A stretch of 64,000 nucleotides of DNA from Paenibacillus sp. 37 (GCF_008386395.1 NZ_CP043761.1:4836001-4900000), one strand, 5' to 3'. Counted from the first letter of the stretch, positions 1-9,154 are shown. Numbers and translations are program-made. The notes: generated from the letters alone by a model not told the origin.

Positions 1-358
1 AGCACAGTACCTCAAATAGTTCTTCAAATGTACCCATGCCTCCGGGAAGCGCAATGAACCCATCGGATAATTCAGCCATCGTAGCCTTGCGTTCATGCAT
101 GGTTCCCACTTCAATCAGTTGTGTAAGCCCTCCATGAACAACCTCACCCCGGAATAATCCCGTAGGCATAACCCCGATTACTTCTCCCCCTTGCTCAAGA
201 GCAGCATCGGCTACTGCACCCATCAAGCCCATGCAAGAACCACCATAGACCAGTGCATAACCACTATCGGCAATCTGTTTGCCAAGTTGAACAGCCTTCT
301 CTGTATAATCGGGGTGATTTCCCGGATTGGAGCCTGCAAAAACAGCTATACGTTTCAT
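1..358 (-). CDS. LOG family (YvdD-like) protein, 3' end cut by window
   Basis: The reading frame starts with ATG at 358, preceded by AGAAGGAGTG, and runs off the left edge after about 119 residues. It opens [13 protein letters not shown], a Rossmann-type nucleotide-binding start, and contains the [12 protein letters not shown] motif (near residues 104-115) that defines lysine-decarboxylase-like LOG proteins. Members hydrolyse nucleoside 5'-monophosphates to the free base and ribose 5-phosphate (cytokinin-activating phosphoribohydrolases in plants; house-cleaning role unclear in bacteria). About one third of the usual length of about 190 residues is missing. Family assignment is firm; the physiological substrate is not known. 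Confidence 0.88.
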   Translation of the reverse strand, partial: MKRIAVFAGSNPGNHPDYTEKAVQLGKQIADSGYALVYGGSCMGLMGAVADAALEQGGEVIGVMPTGLFRGEVVHGGLTQLIEVGTMHERKATMAELSDGFIALPGGMGTFEELFEVLC

Positions 359-390
359 TGGGTTTCACTCCTTCTCATGATCTTTTTAGA

Positions 391-568
391 TTGAACTAAA
401 GAATATTTACACTTGCCACTTCGATGACAGAACAACCTTCCGATCGCTGTTATCCCCAGATTTTTTGATTCAATTTTACAAAGGTGAATATCTTGGGATA
501 AAGGCGAACGCTCCACTTCTTCAGGTTATTTCTGGCCTCTACGTTTCTCGTGTAAATGTTTAGTTCAA
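391..568. repeat. Dispersed palindromic repeat, copy A
   Basis: A 178-bp element with terminal inverted repeats: TTGAACTAAA at the left (391-400) and TAGTTCAA at the right (561-568), each followed inward by a TTTACA motif. The interior carries GATCGCTGTTATCCCCAGAT and a roughly complementary segment reading GGGATAAAGGCGAACGCT, so the whole element can fold into a long imperfect hairpin. It has no reading frame. Similar elements occur at 7442-7526, 7936-8113 and 31310-31488. It lies just upstream of the LOG gene. MITE-like origin is an inference; no clear target duplication is seen. Confidence 0.8.
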
Positions 569-636
569 TTTATCTATTTTAATAATATATATCATGAATG
601 TAATGGGTATGTACAACAGGTTAACAGAACCCATGC

Positions 637-669
637 AAAAAAATACCCGACCGTTTGCAGCCGGCCGGG
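637..669 (-). terminator. Rho-independent terminator of the ung unit
   Basis: On the minus strand an 8-bp stem (CCCGGCCG paired with CGGTCGGG) is followed by a run of seven T residues. It lies about 110 bases downstream of the stop codon at 781 and would end the ung and downstream-gene transcript. Confidence 0.75.
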
Positions 670-780
670 CTCCCGTTTTATTACACATCAATTTAGAAGG
701 GGTTGTTACTACCTAATATACAGACCAAACATTAAATCCATATGATCTTTGCATGAAATGAATATTAAATCTTCGTGGTA

Positions 781-1200
781 CTAACGTATCCCGCGGCGTG
801 AACGTACGACAAACATATGCTTGTCTTTACGAAGAACCCGACCATCTGCAAGTTCAACCTGATCCTCGTCATGACGCAGAATCGTCGTGGATAACGCTAC
901 AATTTTGGCCCGGCGCCAGATCATAACCTGTGACTTGAAATAGATCGCATTTTCGAACTGAATTGCCTTTTTCATCACATATCCAACCTTGTGCACCTCA
1001 GAACGTGCTTTCTTTAAGGGAAGACTCTCTTCGGGAAGAGGTCTAATCATTGCGATATTGTCAAACGATACCTTGATCCGTTTCGGTCCGATCCGTACAC
1101 ATTCCGCTTCTTCATCCCACTCGACCAGCGTTCCCTTCAATGGCTCCCGTATGCCTGTTGCACGATATACCGCTACTTTTCGTCCTATCCAATGTCGCAA
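781..1200 (-). CDS. Conserved hypothetical protein downstream of ung
   Basis: A 139-residue protein. The preferred start is TTG at 1200, because GGAGGTGAG lies 4-5 bases before it; the upstream ATG (1215) overlaps that ribosome-binding site and would also overlap ung closely. The N-terminal half (WIGRKVAVYRATGIREPLKG, then a hydrophobic-strand pattern ending VSFDNIAMIRP) looks like a small beta barrel of the Sm/SH3 kind; the C-terminal half is basic and ends RSRRGIR. No signal peptide or membrane segment. It sits 19 bases after ung and probably shares its transcript. No family was recognised; the beta-barrel reading is inference from pattern only. Confidence 0.7.
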   Translation of the reverse strand: MRHWIGRKVAVYRATGIREPLKGTLVEWDEEAECVRIGPKRIKVSFDNIAMIRPLPEESLPLKKARSEVHKVGYVMKKAIQFENAIYFKSQVMIWRRAKIVALSTTILRHDEDQVELADGRVLRKDKHMFVVRSRRGIR

Positions 1201-1219
1201 TGTTCTCACCTCCATCTGT

Positions 1220-1888
1220 CTAGTTTTCAGGTATCTTCCAATCGATCGGTTCAATACCTTTGGAGGTCAAGAAATCATTGGCTTTGGAAAAGGGACGGCT
1301 GCCGAGGAATCCGCGATGCGCAGCCAGCGGACTGGGATGTGTAGACTCCAGTACCAGGTGCTTGTCCCTATTAATAAAAGCACCTTTCTTCTGGGCATGA
1401 CTGCCCCATAGCATATATACCATTGGCTCTGAACGTTCATTCAGCGCACGAATTACAGCATCCGTAAATGTCTGCCACCCTAGTGCCTGATGCGAGTTAG
1501 GCTGACCTTCACGAACCGTCAGAACAGCATTTAATAGCAGGACTCCCTGCTGTGCCCAATGAACCAGAGATCCATGATTCGGAATGGGCAGGTCCAGATC
1601 GGCGTGAAGTTCCTTGTATATATTTTTCAGAGAAGGCGGTACGCGTACCCCCGGTCTAACCGAAAAGCTTAATCCATGAGCCTGTCCCGCACCGTGATAA
1701 GGGTCCTGACCAATAATAACGGCCTTAACCTGATGATATGGCGTCAGCTTCAGTGCGGAGAACAGGTCTTCTTTGGGCGGAAAGACCGTCTGTGTTTTGT
1801 ACTCGGCGGCTAGGGTGTAACGAATCTTGTTGAAATACTCGGCTTCTGTCTCTTCCTGAAGCACCTTGTCCCAATCGTTTCCAAACAT
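1220..1888 (-). CDS. ung: Uracil-DNA glycosylase
   Basis: Removes uracil from DNA by cleaving the N-glycosidic bond, the first step of base-excision repair after cytosine deamination or dUTP incorporation; acts in the cytoplasm. The 222-residue length is typical. The water-activating motif GQDPYH is at residues 60-65 with catalytic Asp62, and the uracil and DNA-binding loop HPSPLAAHRGF is near residues 184-194. ATG start at 1888 preceded by AAAGGAG. Family 1 UNG on the basis of these motifs. It heads a short two-gene unit with the hypothetical protein at 781-1200. Confidence 0.96.
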   Translation of the reverse strand: MFGNDWDKVLQEETEAEYFNKIRYTLAAEYKTQTVFPPKEDLFSALKLTPYHQVKAVIIGQDPYHGAGQAHGLSFSVRPGVRVPPSLKNIYKELHADLDLPIPNHGSLVHWAQQGVLLLNAVLTVREGQPNSHQALGWQTFTDAVIRALNERSEPMVYMLWGSHAQKKGAFINRDKHLVLESTHPSPLAAHRGFLGSRPFSKANDFLTSKGIEPIDWKIPEN

Positions 1889-2088
1889 ATGTATAGGCTC
1901 CTTTCCCCTGATGAATGCAGTTACGTGTAGCCCAACTACCGGGCTCTTCCTTCTGAGAGCCGCATGTCATGCAACTCATAGACTATCCACCATTTTAACA
2001 TAACCGGGGGCAGCAGACCAGAATTGCGCATCAGGGTATGTTCACCTCGAAATAAAACTTGTTCTTGCTGCATTCCGTGTACTCATCC

Positions 2089-2117
2089 GAAAAAGCCACC
2101 ACGCTGTTGCGTGATGA
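2089..2117 (-). terminator. Terminator after the PatB/MalY gene
   Basis: On the minus strand an 8-bp stem (CATCACGC with GCGTGGTG, loop AACA) is followed by GGCTTTTTC. It begins about 11 bases after the stop codon at 2128. Confidence 0.75.
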
Positions 2118-2127
2118 CTTGATGACT

Positions 2128-3348
2128 TTACACTTGAACGGGTACCTCTTCGACTTCTTTTACAAGCACACTACTGATTCTCCGTAATCCTTCCTGAAGG
2201 ACAGAACGCGGACAAGCCAGATTCAACCGAATACAACCCTCACCATTCGCTACAAACATATGGCCATCTTCCAGAAGCACACCTGCTTGCTCAGCGAAGA
2301 ATAACGGTAAACTTACATGTTGGGGAGCATAGGCTGAAATGTCAATCCAGGCCAGGTATGTGGCTTCCGGAATATGAAAGACAGCCAGCGGCAGATGTTG
2401 CTTCACATATTGTTCTACACAGGCAAAATTGGCGTCGAGATAAGCTTTTAATTGTTTCAGCCATTCATCACCCGTTTCATAAGCTGCTTGAGTGGCAGCA
2501 ATGCTCAGTGGGTTTTTGAAACCATAATGGCGTGCCTGCCAGATGTCTCGAAGTTCCTTATTCGGAATGGTGACATTGGAGAACATCAGTCCAGCCATAT
2601 TGAATGTTTTGCTCGGGGACATGCATGTAATGATTCGATCCGTATCCGGGAACAGCTTCGCAAGTGGCGTATGTCTTTTGCCAGTCCGCAGCAGATCACA
2701 ATGAATTTCATCCGAAATGACCCATACATTGTTCCTCAGGCAGATCTCACCCACACGCTGTAACTCTTCCGTTGTCCAGACGCGTCCAGACGGATTATGG
2801 GGGTTGCAGAAAATACATACCCTTACCTTCTCATCCTTGGCCTTGGCTTCAAAATCCTCAAAATCAATCGAGTACCGCCCTTGCTTAATGTGCATATCCG
2901 AACATACCAGTTCAAGATCATTATGCTCCGCGGCTGACTTGAAGAAACCATAAGACGGGGTAACAATCAGTACTTTCTCATCCGACTGACAGATGTATTC
3001 CACCAGTTCATATAAAGCGGGGATGATCCCGTTTGAGGTCTCCAAATGATCCTTGGGGAAGGACCAATCATAGTACCTTTTCATCCAATTCGAGACAGCT
3101 TCATAGTATGCCGGATCAAACACCTGGGAGTAACCCATAATTCTGCGGTCCAAACGTTCCTTCACTGCATCCAGAATCTCGGGAGGTGTAGCGAACTCCA
3201 TATCTGCAATCCACATGCGAATGAATTCTTCGTCCTTAAATGGAAATGTCATATCTTCTGAGGCGTTAAAAATATATTGACGGAAACCATCCGTATTCAT
3301 GGCATTTGTACCTGTGCGATCTATAATCTCATCAAAGTTATATTTCAT
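2128..3348 (-). CDS. patB: MalY/PatB-family PLP-dependent cystathionine beta-lyase
   Basis: A 406-residue fold-type I aminotransferase-like enzyme. Family members use pyridoxal phosphate to cleave the C-S bond of cystathionine or cysteine conjugates, giving pyruvate, ammonia and a thiol. The PLP-binding lysine lies in CMSPSKTFNMAGL near residue 245; the family signatures FCNPHNPSGRVW and VISDEIHCDL are present upstream of it. ATG start at 3348 with GAGGAG 9-14 bases before. It is read divergently from an XRE-type regulator at 3601, and a near-perfect inverted repeat lies between them, suggesting local regulation. The substrate cannot be told from sequence. The symbol follows the B. subtilis family member. 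Confidence 0.87.
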   Translation of the reverse strand: MKYNFDEIIDRTGTNAMNTDGFRQYIFNASEDMTFPFKDEEFIRMWIADMEFATPPEILDAVKERLDRRIMGYSQVFDPAYYEAVSNWMKRYYDWSFPKDHLETSNGIIPALYELVEYICQSDEKVLIVTPSYGFFKSAAEHNDLELVCSDMHIKQGRYSIDFEDFEAKAKDEKVRVCIFCNPHNPSGRVWTTEELQRVGEICLRNNVWVISDEIHCDLLRTGKRHTPLAKLFPDTDRIITCMSPSKTFNMAGLMFSNVTIPNKELRDIWQARHYGFKNPLSIAATQAAYETGDEWLKQLKAYLDANFACVEQYVKQHLPLAVFHIPEATYLAWIDISAYAPQHVSLPLFFAEQAGVLLEDGHMFVANGEGCIRLNLACPRSVLQEGLRRISSVLVKEVEEVPVQV

Positions 3349-3450
3349 AGTAGCTTCTGCTCCTCTGTCTGTTCAACTTTTCATTGTCGGTTCATGTCGT
3401 ATGAGATCTATTATTCCATGACGTAGAAATTGCATCAAATGCGATACAAT

Positions 3451-3494
3451 CTATTCTGACGAAACAAATAAAGTTTATTGTTTCTTCAGAATAG
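3451..3494. promoter_or_regulatory. Inverted repeat in the patB/XRE divergent region (candidate operator)
   Basis: Two arms of about 20 bases, CTATTCTGACGAAACAAATA and the complement of TTTATTGTTTCTTCAGAATA, differ at only one base and one indel and are separated by about one base. It lies in the 252-bp gap between the divergent patB-like gene and the XRE regulator, where an autoregulatory operator is expected. It could also act as a hairpin in RNA. Operator function is inferred from position and symmetry. Confidence 0.5.
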
Positions 3495-3600
3495 GTTTTT
3501 CGGTGAGAAAGTGATATATTTCTCATATAACATCATTTTTATGAATGACTTTCACCATTTTCACGTACTCTCAAGAAACATTGCATAAGGAGAACCGGTT

Positions 3601-4308
3601 ATGAACAATATCAATCAGGAAGTTGGCAAGAAAATACGAAACTTTCGGAAGTGGCGGGGACTGACCATTCAACAGCTTGCGGATCAGATCTTCAAGAGTA
3701 AGGGTACGCTGTCCAAGTATGAGAGCGGAGATATTACACTTGATCTGGTGACGTTACATCATATTGCGAACGCACTCAACATCCAGGTGGAGCAACTCTT
3801 GTACCAAGAGCCAAGACACGCTTCTCCCTTGATGAATGCGGTCCCGTCCAGCTTTTTCAAGAATTCTACACGTTTCTATTCCTACTTCTATGATGGGCGT
3901 AACAACAGTCTCATTCGATGTGTCATTGACATGATGGCTCAATCGGATGCCAACCGTTATCGCACCGTGATGTATATGAATGTGAAGGATTTTGAGAACT
4001 ACCAGGAGTGCGAGAATATGTATTGGGGTCACACCGAGCATTATGATACACTCACCACGCTGATTTTGAAAAATCAGGCCACGCCGCTGGAGAATCTATA
4101 TATTAATATTCTGGCGTCTTTTCAGGAATCAGAGAAAAAATGGGGACTGATGGCTGGTGTCTCCTTCAGACCTTTCATGCCAATCGCGCTCAAAATGTTA
4201 TTCTCCAGAACCCCGCTGCCCGAGAATCAGGAGTTGTATAATGAATTAAAAATCTCAAAGGAAGATCTGCGGACACTGAAAATATACAACATGCTCGCTG
4301 TCACTTGA
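3601..4308 (+). CDS. XRE-family HTH transcriptional regulator
   Basis: A 235-residue protein with a Cro/C1-type helix-turn-helix at residues 9-65 (GKKIRNFRKWRGLTIQQLAD, then STLSKYESG-like recognition helix reading KGTLSKYESGDITLDL). The remaining 165 residues form an uncharacterised C-terminal domain with no membrane segment, probably for effector binding or dimerisation. ATG start preceded by AAGGAGAACCGGTT. It is divergent from the C-S lyase at 2128-3348, a common arrangement for a dedicated regulator of the neighbouring enzyme. The effector is unknown. Confidence 0.85.
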   Translation: MNNINQEVGKKIRNFRKWRGLTIQQLADQIFKSKGTLSKYESGDITLDLVTLHHIANALNIQVEQLLYQEPRHASPLMNAVPSSFFKNSTRFYSYFYDGRNNSLIRCVIDMMAQSDANRYRTVMYMNVKDFENYQECENMYWGHTEHYDTLTTLILKNQATPLENLYINILASFQESEKKWGLMAGVSFRPFMPIALKMLFSRTPLPENQELYNELKISKEDLRTLKIYNMLAVT

Positions 4309-4377
4309 ACAACGCAGCGTATCACCCATTCTCATTATGGGTCGGCGACAGTTGCTCCACATTCCTCCTCATTAAAT

Positions 4378-4422
4378 AAGGCACTTCTATAAGCTGTTGA
4401 AACCAGCTCATAAAAGTGCCTT
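4378..4422. terminator. Bidirectional terminator between XRE gene and M16 protease
   Basis: A long stem: AAGGCACTT pairs with AAGTGCCTT and the inner TATAAGCTG with CAGCTCATA. It lies between the convergent ends of the regulator (plus strand) and the M16 protease (minus strand) and can serve both. Confidence 0.75.
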
Positions 4423-4465
4423 TCACTTTGATGCCTATCGGTTCGGGGATTAGTGAGACTAACGT

Positions 4466-7387
4466 TTAGTTTTTGATTAAATCCAGCGTCTCGTCAAACA
4501 TTTGCTTCTGTTCCTCAATCTTGTTCTCATTACCGATCACGCAGCGCTGTTGCTGTTCAAGAATGGCCGATAAGAGCTCAGCAAAACCGATAATGTCGCT
4601 TTCCTTCGTGCTTAACACTTCGTCACGTTCCTGTTGCAGATCTGCTTCAGTCACATTCGACAGATAACACTCCAGAGAGAATGCCCCTTCGCCATAAGGT
4701 GTTCTCGGCGTATCGAGATCCTGAATCGCACCAATGATGTAACGCGTCATTTCCCGCTCGTCTGCCCGGAAATCGGTTAAATATTGCGGTATCTCTTCAT
4801 ATACTTTGTACGTTTTATCCAGGTTCGGATCACGGTACGATGCAACGTAGCTGTCTCCGTTCCGTCTGAAACCTGACATACAGCCATAAGCTCCGCCTTT
4901 GGCGCGGATATTGGTCCACAAGTAATCCAGAGACAGGATACCCTGCAAGACCCGTAGGGAACCGGTGTATTGATATCCTTTGTTGATATAATTGCCCGTT
5001 TGCACCACGTACTGCACCTCTGAAGGAGAACGGAATCCTTCCTTATGCGTAGCCGGTGTGAACGTAAACTCTTCCTTGGCAACCTCATGTGTGAACAGCT
5101 TCGCTTTCAGATCGGATACCTGTTGCTCCAGTCCTTCATATCCCTGCTCATCGGCAGTGTAACTAACAAGCAAGTTCTCCGGTCTGAAAATATACCCTGT
5201 CAACTCTTGCAGGCTGGAAGATAACTCTTCTTTTCTGGCCTCAAAATTCGCCTGAAGATCCTCAAGCCACTGGTAAAAGGTAATGCCACTCACAGCTTCT
5301 CTGAAATCCGCAACCGCTGAATGTTTGGACGATGACCGACCAATTCCCGCAGAGTGTCCGCTATTGATCAGATTACGTTGCAGATTACCTTTCATCTGAG
5401 AGATGATCTCATATAACCGCTTCGAATTATCGAATTGGGATGTGAACACAATTTCTTTGATCATATCAAAGGCAAATCCAAGCTTGTCATATAACACTTT
5501 TGCGTTGAACTCATAGGTCGCTTTGAATTCATTGTGCTTATGCGCGTTAGCATAAGATCCAATCCCGCTATGAATACCTCCTGAATGGATATGGATTTCA
5601 TTGGACAATTCATTGAACGAATAGTTTTGAGTATCCACGTAACCCAATACATTTTTCAACAATCCTGCATACGGCAGGAGATGACGTGGCACTTCTTTGA
5701 TATCGAACAGCAGTCTCAGATAACCAATCCCGTTTGTGTAGAGGTTATGGTGGAGAATGGTTGTGCCATCGACCTGGTTCACCGTTTGATGCAACGTAGA
5801 GGCTTTTGGTTCAATATCTTCAATCGACAACGTCGGTATGACCTGCTGCTGCTCTTTGGTTGAAGGTGTATTCTGATATTCGGCGAGTGCTTCCGTTTTC
5901 TGAATCAGCGTCTGAACTTCTTCCTCGCTAAGTCCGGCCTGAATGGTTTTCAGCCGTGCTTTCAGCGCTTCTTCTTTACGTGAATTCAACCCTTTGTCCG
6001 GTGTCAGGGCTACGAAGGAAGTATGTGTGTTTTGCAGTAAATACTTCTCAATCAGCTGCTCAAAGTAACCTTCGTTCATTTTTGTCCGCAGTTCAGCAAA
6101 TACGTCATTGGCTTCCAAATGAGTGAAAGGTGCTTCTTCATCGTACAACCAGCTTTGCAGGGAGGAGAATCCGTAGATCAGACCCTTCGGCATTCTGCCA
6201 TAGTCCGCTTCTCTGTGATTGAACTCATACGAGTTAATTCCAGCAAGCAGCGCTTTAGGATCAAATCCTTCTTTTACCACACGCTCAAGCACTTCTTGGA
6301 CCGTTCCCAAGAAATCCTCTTTGCTCGCCAGATTGCTCTTCTTCAGTCCCACAGTGAATACAGGTTGATACAGGCTGTCATCATACGAACCGTAGACATC
6401 CTTCGCAATGCCTTTATCCAGCAAAGCCTGTTTCAATACCGCTCCCGGAGCGTTCAGCAAGGCGTATAACAAAATCTGGAACGAAATGTTCAGTTCCTTA
6501 TCCAGACTTGTGCCAATCACTGCATTATAGGTCAAGAAGCTGTTATCCACTTCGGATTCCGTACTTCCCGCAGAGTAAGTCTTAACTGTGTCTACCCGTT
6601 GTGCAAAGGCAGGTTGAAGTTGAATGGCCGAATCAATCTCGATTCGATCATATGCACTCAGGTAGTTCTCATCTAGCCATTGCAGCTTCTCTTCCATATC
6701 CATATCTCCGTAGAGATAGATGTAACTGTTGGAAGGATGATAGTATCTCGTGTGGAAATCCAGCAACCCCTGATATGTCAGATCCAGAATAGCTTCCGGG
6801 AATCCGCCAGACTCGGAGGAGTATGTGGTATCCGGGAAAAGGGAGTTCAGCACTTCTCTGCGCACCATTCGTTCCGGTGAAGAAAAGGCACCTTTCATCT
6901 CGTTATATACAACTCCGTTGTAGGTTAACTCATCGTCAGCAGAGGTCAGGTTGTAGTTCCAACCCTCTTGTAGAAATATCTTTTCATTCTCATAAATATT
7001 TGTATTTAATACCGCATCCAGGTAAATATCCATCAGGTTATGGAAGTCATGATCATTACGACTCGCGATCGGATAGATCGTCTTATCGGGATACGTCATG
7101 GCGTTAAGGAATGTATTCAAAGAACCTTTCAGCAACTCAACAAAAGAATCCTTGGCCGGAAATTTCTTGGACCCACAGAGCACGGAATGTTCGAGGATAT
7201 GGGCTACCCCTGTATCATCTTCCGGAGGTGTGCGGAAACCGATACTGAATACTTTGTTGTCGTCCTGATTGGACAAAAGTACAATTTTGGCTCCGGATTT
7301 CTGGTGCTCCAACAGATACGCATCCGATTTCAGTTCTTCAATTCTGCGCTCCTGTAACACCTTGTATGGCTTAAGCTGTTTCAACAT
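4466..7387 (-). CDS. M16C metallopeptidase (presequence protease / PreP-like)
   Basis: A 973-residue zinc peptidase of the inverzincin class. The inverted zinc motif HILEH is at residues 63-67 (two His ligands and the general-base Glu) and the distal Glu ligand is in YNEMKGAFSSPE about 95 residues later. The length, with four homologous alpha/beta domains, matches the single-chain M16C (PreP/falcilysin) type, which degrades peptides up to about 70 residues inside a closed chamber. No signal peptide, so cytoplasmic. Start chosen as ATG at 7387 because GGAGGA lies 9 bases upstream; the ATG at 7408 overlaps that site. Monocistronic. Substrates are unknown. Confidence 0.9.
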   Translation of the reverse strand: MLKQLKPYKVLQERRIEELKSDAYLLEHQKSGAKIVLLSNQDDNKVFSIGFRTPPEDDTGVAHILEHSVLCGSKKFPAKDSFVELLKGSLNTFLNAMTYPDKTIYPIASRNDHDFHNLMDIYLDAVLNTNIYENEKIFLQEGWNYNLTSADDELTYNGVVYNEMKGAFSSPERMVRREVLNSLFPDTTYSSESGGFPEAILDLTYQGLLDFHTRYYHPSNSYIYLYGDMDMEEKLQWLDENYLSAYDRIEIDSAIQLQPAFAQRVDTVKTYSAGSTESEVDNSFLTYNAVIGTSLDKELNISFQILLYALLNAPGAVLKQALLDKGIAKDVYGSYDDSLYQPVFTVGLKKSNLASKEDFLGTVQEVLERVVKEGFDPKALLAGINSYEFNHREADYGRMPKGLIYGFSSLQSWLYDEEAPFTHLEANDVFAELRTKMNEGYFEQLIEKYLLQNTHTSFVALTPDKGLNSRKEEALKARLKTIQAGLSEEEVQTLIQKTEALAEYQNTPSTKEQQQVIPTLSIEDIEPKASTLHQTVNQVDGTTILHHNLYTNGIGYLRLLFDIKEVPRHLLPYAGLLKNVLGYVDTQNYSFNELSNEIHIHSGGIHSGIGSYANAHKHNEFKATYEFNAKVLYDKLGFAFDMIKEIVFTSQFDNSKRLYEIISQMKGNLQRNLINSGHSAGIGRSSSKHSAVADFREAVSGITFYQWLEDLQANFEARKEELSSSLQELTGYIFRPENLLVSYTADEQGYEGLEQQVSDLKAKLFTHEVAKEEFTFTPATHKEGFRSPSEVQYVVQTGNYINKGYQYTGSLRVLQGILSLDYLWTNIRAKGGAYGCMSGFRRNGDSYVASYRDPNLDKTYKVYEEIPQYLTDFRADEREMTRYIIGAIQDLDTPRTPYGEGAFSLECYLSNVTEADLQQERDEVLSTKESDIIGFAELLSAILEQQQRCVIGNENKIEEQKQMFDETLDLIKN

Positions 7388-7441
7388 AAACTTGAGTCCT
7401 CCGTCCATAAGATTGTTTTATTGGTTTTGTGACTCTACATA

Positions 7442-7526
7442 AGTTCAAATATGGTTATTTACACGGGCACTCCGATGACAGAACAACATCTGTCCTCTCC
7501 GTTATCGTGTAAATGTGTAGTTGAAC
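7442..7526. repeat. Dispersed palindromic repeat, copy B (internally deleted)
   Basis: An 85-bp shortened relative of the element at 391-568. It keeps both ends (AGTTCAAATATGGTTATTTA at the left, GTGTAAATGTGTAGTTGAAC at the right) and the flank CCGATGACAGAACAACAT, but lacks the central GATCGCTG/GGCGAACG part. It lies about 55 bases upstream of the M16 protease start, in its 5' region. Confidence 0.7.
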
Positions 7527-7702
7527 CTATATCGTTCAGCAAGGTAAAGGTAATATATGCCTACGGATAGTATACACCATTGTTCCGTCTCTTCATAAAA
7601 GTCAGATAAATGTACCTTCTGATATGTATTATGCAGGGTTTATGTTTATGAACTGCATGGTAAAGTGGTCTACAATGAAGTGACATTGATATTAAAGAAC
7701 AT

Positions 7703-7756
7703 AAAAAAAGATCGCATGCAGCTTGGTTAACAAGCGTCATGCGATCTTTTCTTTTT
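7703..7756. terminator. Terminator downstream of tRNA-Leu
   Basis: A strong stem, AGATCGCATG with CATGCGATCT plus GCTTG with CAAGC, is flanked by A-rich sequence on the left and TTTTCTTTTT on the right, so it can act in both directions. It immediately follows the 3' end of the minus-strand tRNA-Leu. Confidence 0.8.
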
Positions 7757-7760
7757 AAGA

Positions 7761-7846
7761 TGCCGAGGACCGGGATCGAACCGGTACGGTAGTCACCTAC
7801 CGCAGGATTTTAAGTCCTGTGCGTCTGCCAATTCCGCCACCCCGGC
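7761..7846 (-). tRNA. tRNA-Leu (anticodon TAA)
   Basis: An 86-nt class II tRNA. The acceptor stem GCCGGGG pairs with CCTCGGC (one G-T), the anticodon loop reads CTTAAAA with anticodon TAA, the long variable arm GGTAGGTGACTACC is present, and the T arm is CCGGTTCGATCCCGG. The discriminator is A. CCA is not encoded. It stands alone between two dispersed repeats and has its own terminator. Confidence 0.96.
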
Positions 7847-7935
7847 AGGATTATGTATTTCTTGGCGACAAGAAATATCTTACCATGAACTAATTAACTT
7901 TGCAACACCTTTATATAAAATAATCCAACTATATT

Positions 7936-8113
7936 AGTTTAACTAATGATTTGCACGATAACGGAGAGGACAGAAAAAACTGAAAAAGCGAAGCGTTCGC
8001 CTTTATCACCGGATTTTCCCTTTCAAAAGGGAATCGAAAAAATCTGGGGATAACAGCGATTAGAAGGTTATTCTGCCATCGTAGTGTCAGTGTAAATAAT
8101 CTTTAGTTCAACT
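7936..8113. repeat. Dispersed palindromic repeat, copy C (inverted orientation)
   Basis: A 178-bp element in the opposite orientation to copies A and D. The ends read AGTTTAACTAATGATTTGCA and the complement of GTAAATAATCTTTAGTTCAA. The centre has AGCGTTCGCCTTTATCACCG and AATCTGGGGATAACAGCGAT, the reverse complements of the core halves of copy A. It lies between tRNA-Leu and the stress-protein gene at 8273. Confidence 0.8.
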
Positions 8114-8116
8114 TAT

Positions 8117-8236
8117 AAAAAATGAAACAGGCACTGCAAGCGTCAGCTCACAGTGCCTAGAAAGTCCGAGTTGCGGTCCCGGACTTCCGGTAAACCAATC
8201 TATATTAAGGGAGGTGTAAGATAAGAATACCTCCCC
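8117..8236. terminator. Terminator plus two further hairpins downstream of the 8273-8722 gene
   Basis: Three consecutive hairpins: 8129-8158 (AGGCACTG with CAGTGCCT, followed on the minus strand by GTTTCATTTTTT, a plausible terminator), 8162-8186 (AAGTCCG with CGGACTT) and 8209-8235 (GGGAGGT with ACCTCCC). They lie in the 3' region of the minus-strand gene ending at 8273. The first is terminator-like; the role of the other two is not clear. Confidence 0.5.
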
Positions 8237-8272
8237 AACATTAAAGAAACCTAAAATCAGCCTTAAATTAAA

Positions 8273-8722
8273 CTAAAAAAGTAAAATAGGTCGAACACGA
8301 GCCGCTTCTTCCTCACTACACTCCACGATAACCAAGATATGGTCCTTTAATAGCCAATCTTCGTAATACCGCGCATCCTCCTCCGAGATCCCCGCTTCAG
8401 TCAGTGTAAGCACCAAATCATCAGTCTCACTCCCAATCTCATTACCAGCGAGCCTACGTACTGCATTTCCGATCGACATCGTCTGATCCATCCGCTTCCC
8501 CAGACCAGCCAATATACCTTTCAGAGCTCCAAAAGCACCGTCAGTTCCTGCACCTTTTAATGGTTTGGGCAGCCCCGTCTTTTCGCTCACCAGCTCCAGA
8601 TTAAGCTGCTCCTTCGCCACTGCTCCCAAATATTTATCCTTGATGCCTTCCTCTTTCACCTTATTCAGCATAATTATAGCCTCGTTCTCGGTACGGGCCA
8701 GCCCAATAATCAATTGTGTCAT
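8273..8722 (-). CDS. General stress protein 17M-like (YflT domain) protein
   Basis: A 149-residue soluble protein. It opens with a beta-strand, then TENEAIIMLNKVKEEG, the pattern by which proteins with the GSP17M/YflT domain start, has a Gly/Ala-rich central stretch (GAGTDGAFGALKGILAGLG), and ends with an acidic helix and a hydrophobic strand (DHILVIVECSEEEAARVRP). ATG start with AAAAGGAGGGG. Proteins of this kind are induced by general stress in bacilli, but their biochemical function is unknown. Assignment is by pattern and is moderate. Monocistronic. Confidence 0.6.
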   Translation of the reverse strand: MTQLIIGLARTENEAIIMLNKVKEEGIKDKYLGAVAKEQLNLELVSEKTGLPKPLKGAGTDGAFGALKGILAGLGKRMDQTMSIGNAVRRLAGNEIGSETDDLVLTLTEAGISEEDARYYEDWLLKDHILVIVECSEEEAARVRPILLF

Positions 8723-8929
8723 TCCGTTCCCCTCCTTTTACCCTAATATAACCCCGTAATCCCCATTCAAAAACGGATCATCCACAGCTAAGACAAATCA
8801 CCTAGAAGATTGTTGATTTCTCTTCTGGAAATCTATACCTAGTTCTGATAGACTAGATAAAGAAGACAAATTAACCATTGAAAACATTGACATATGGATT
8901 TAACATCTCATAATCAGGAGCAATGACTT

Positions 8930-9154
8930 ATGAAAAAAGAGGTAGAAATTGCCATCCGGCGTAAACAACAGATCATGGTTCGTAATACAAGCGGTCAGAC
9001 GGTAACCGGATTTCCTGAGCGTACCGCTGATACATCCATTCTCTCCTTACGTACCGTTCACGGAAGTCTGTGGATACCGTTTGATGAGGTTGAACATGTT
9101 ACGCGTCTGTTAAGCATCCGGTCTCATCATTTAAGCGGAATGCAACTCGTATAG
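8930..9154 (+). CDS. Small hypothetical protein (74 aa)
   Basis: A 74-residue basic protein that starts MKKEVEIAIRRKQQIMVRN and has a strand-rich centre (TSILSLRTVHGSLWIPFDEV). CAGGAG lies 9 bases before the ATG and a strong terminator follows at 9234. No signal peptide or membrane helix. The start, ribosome-binding site and terminator support a real monocistronic gene. The fold may be a small beta domain, but no family was recognised. Confidence 0.65.
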   Translation: MKKEVEIAIRRKQQIMVRNTSGQTVTGFPERTADTSILSLRTVHGSLWIPFDEVEHVTRLLSIRSHHLSGMQLV

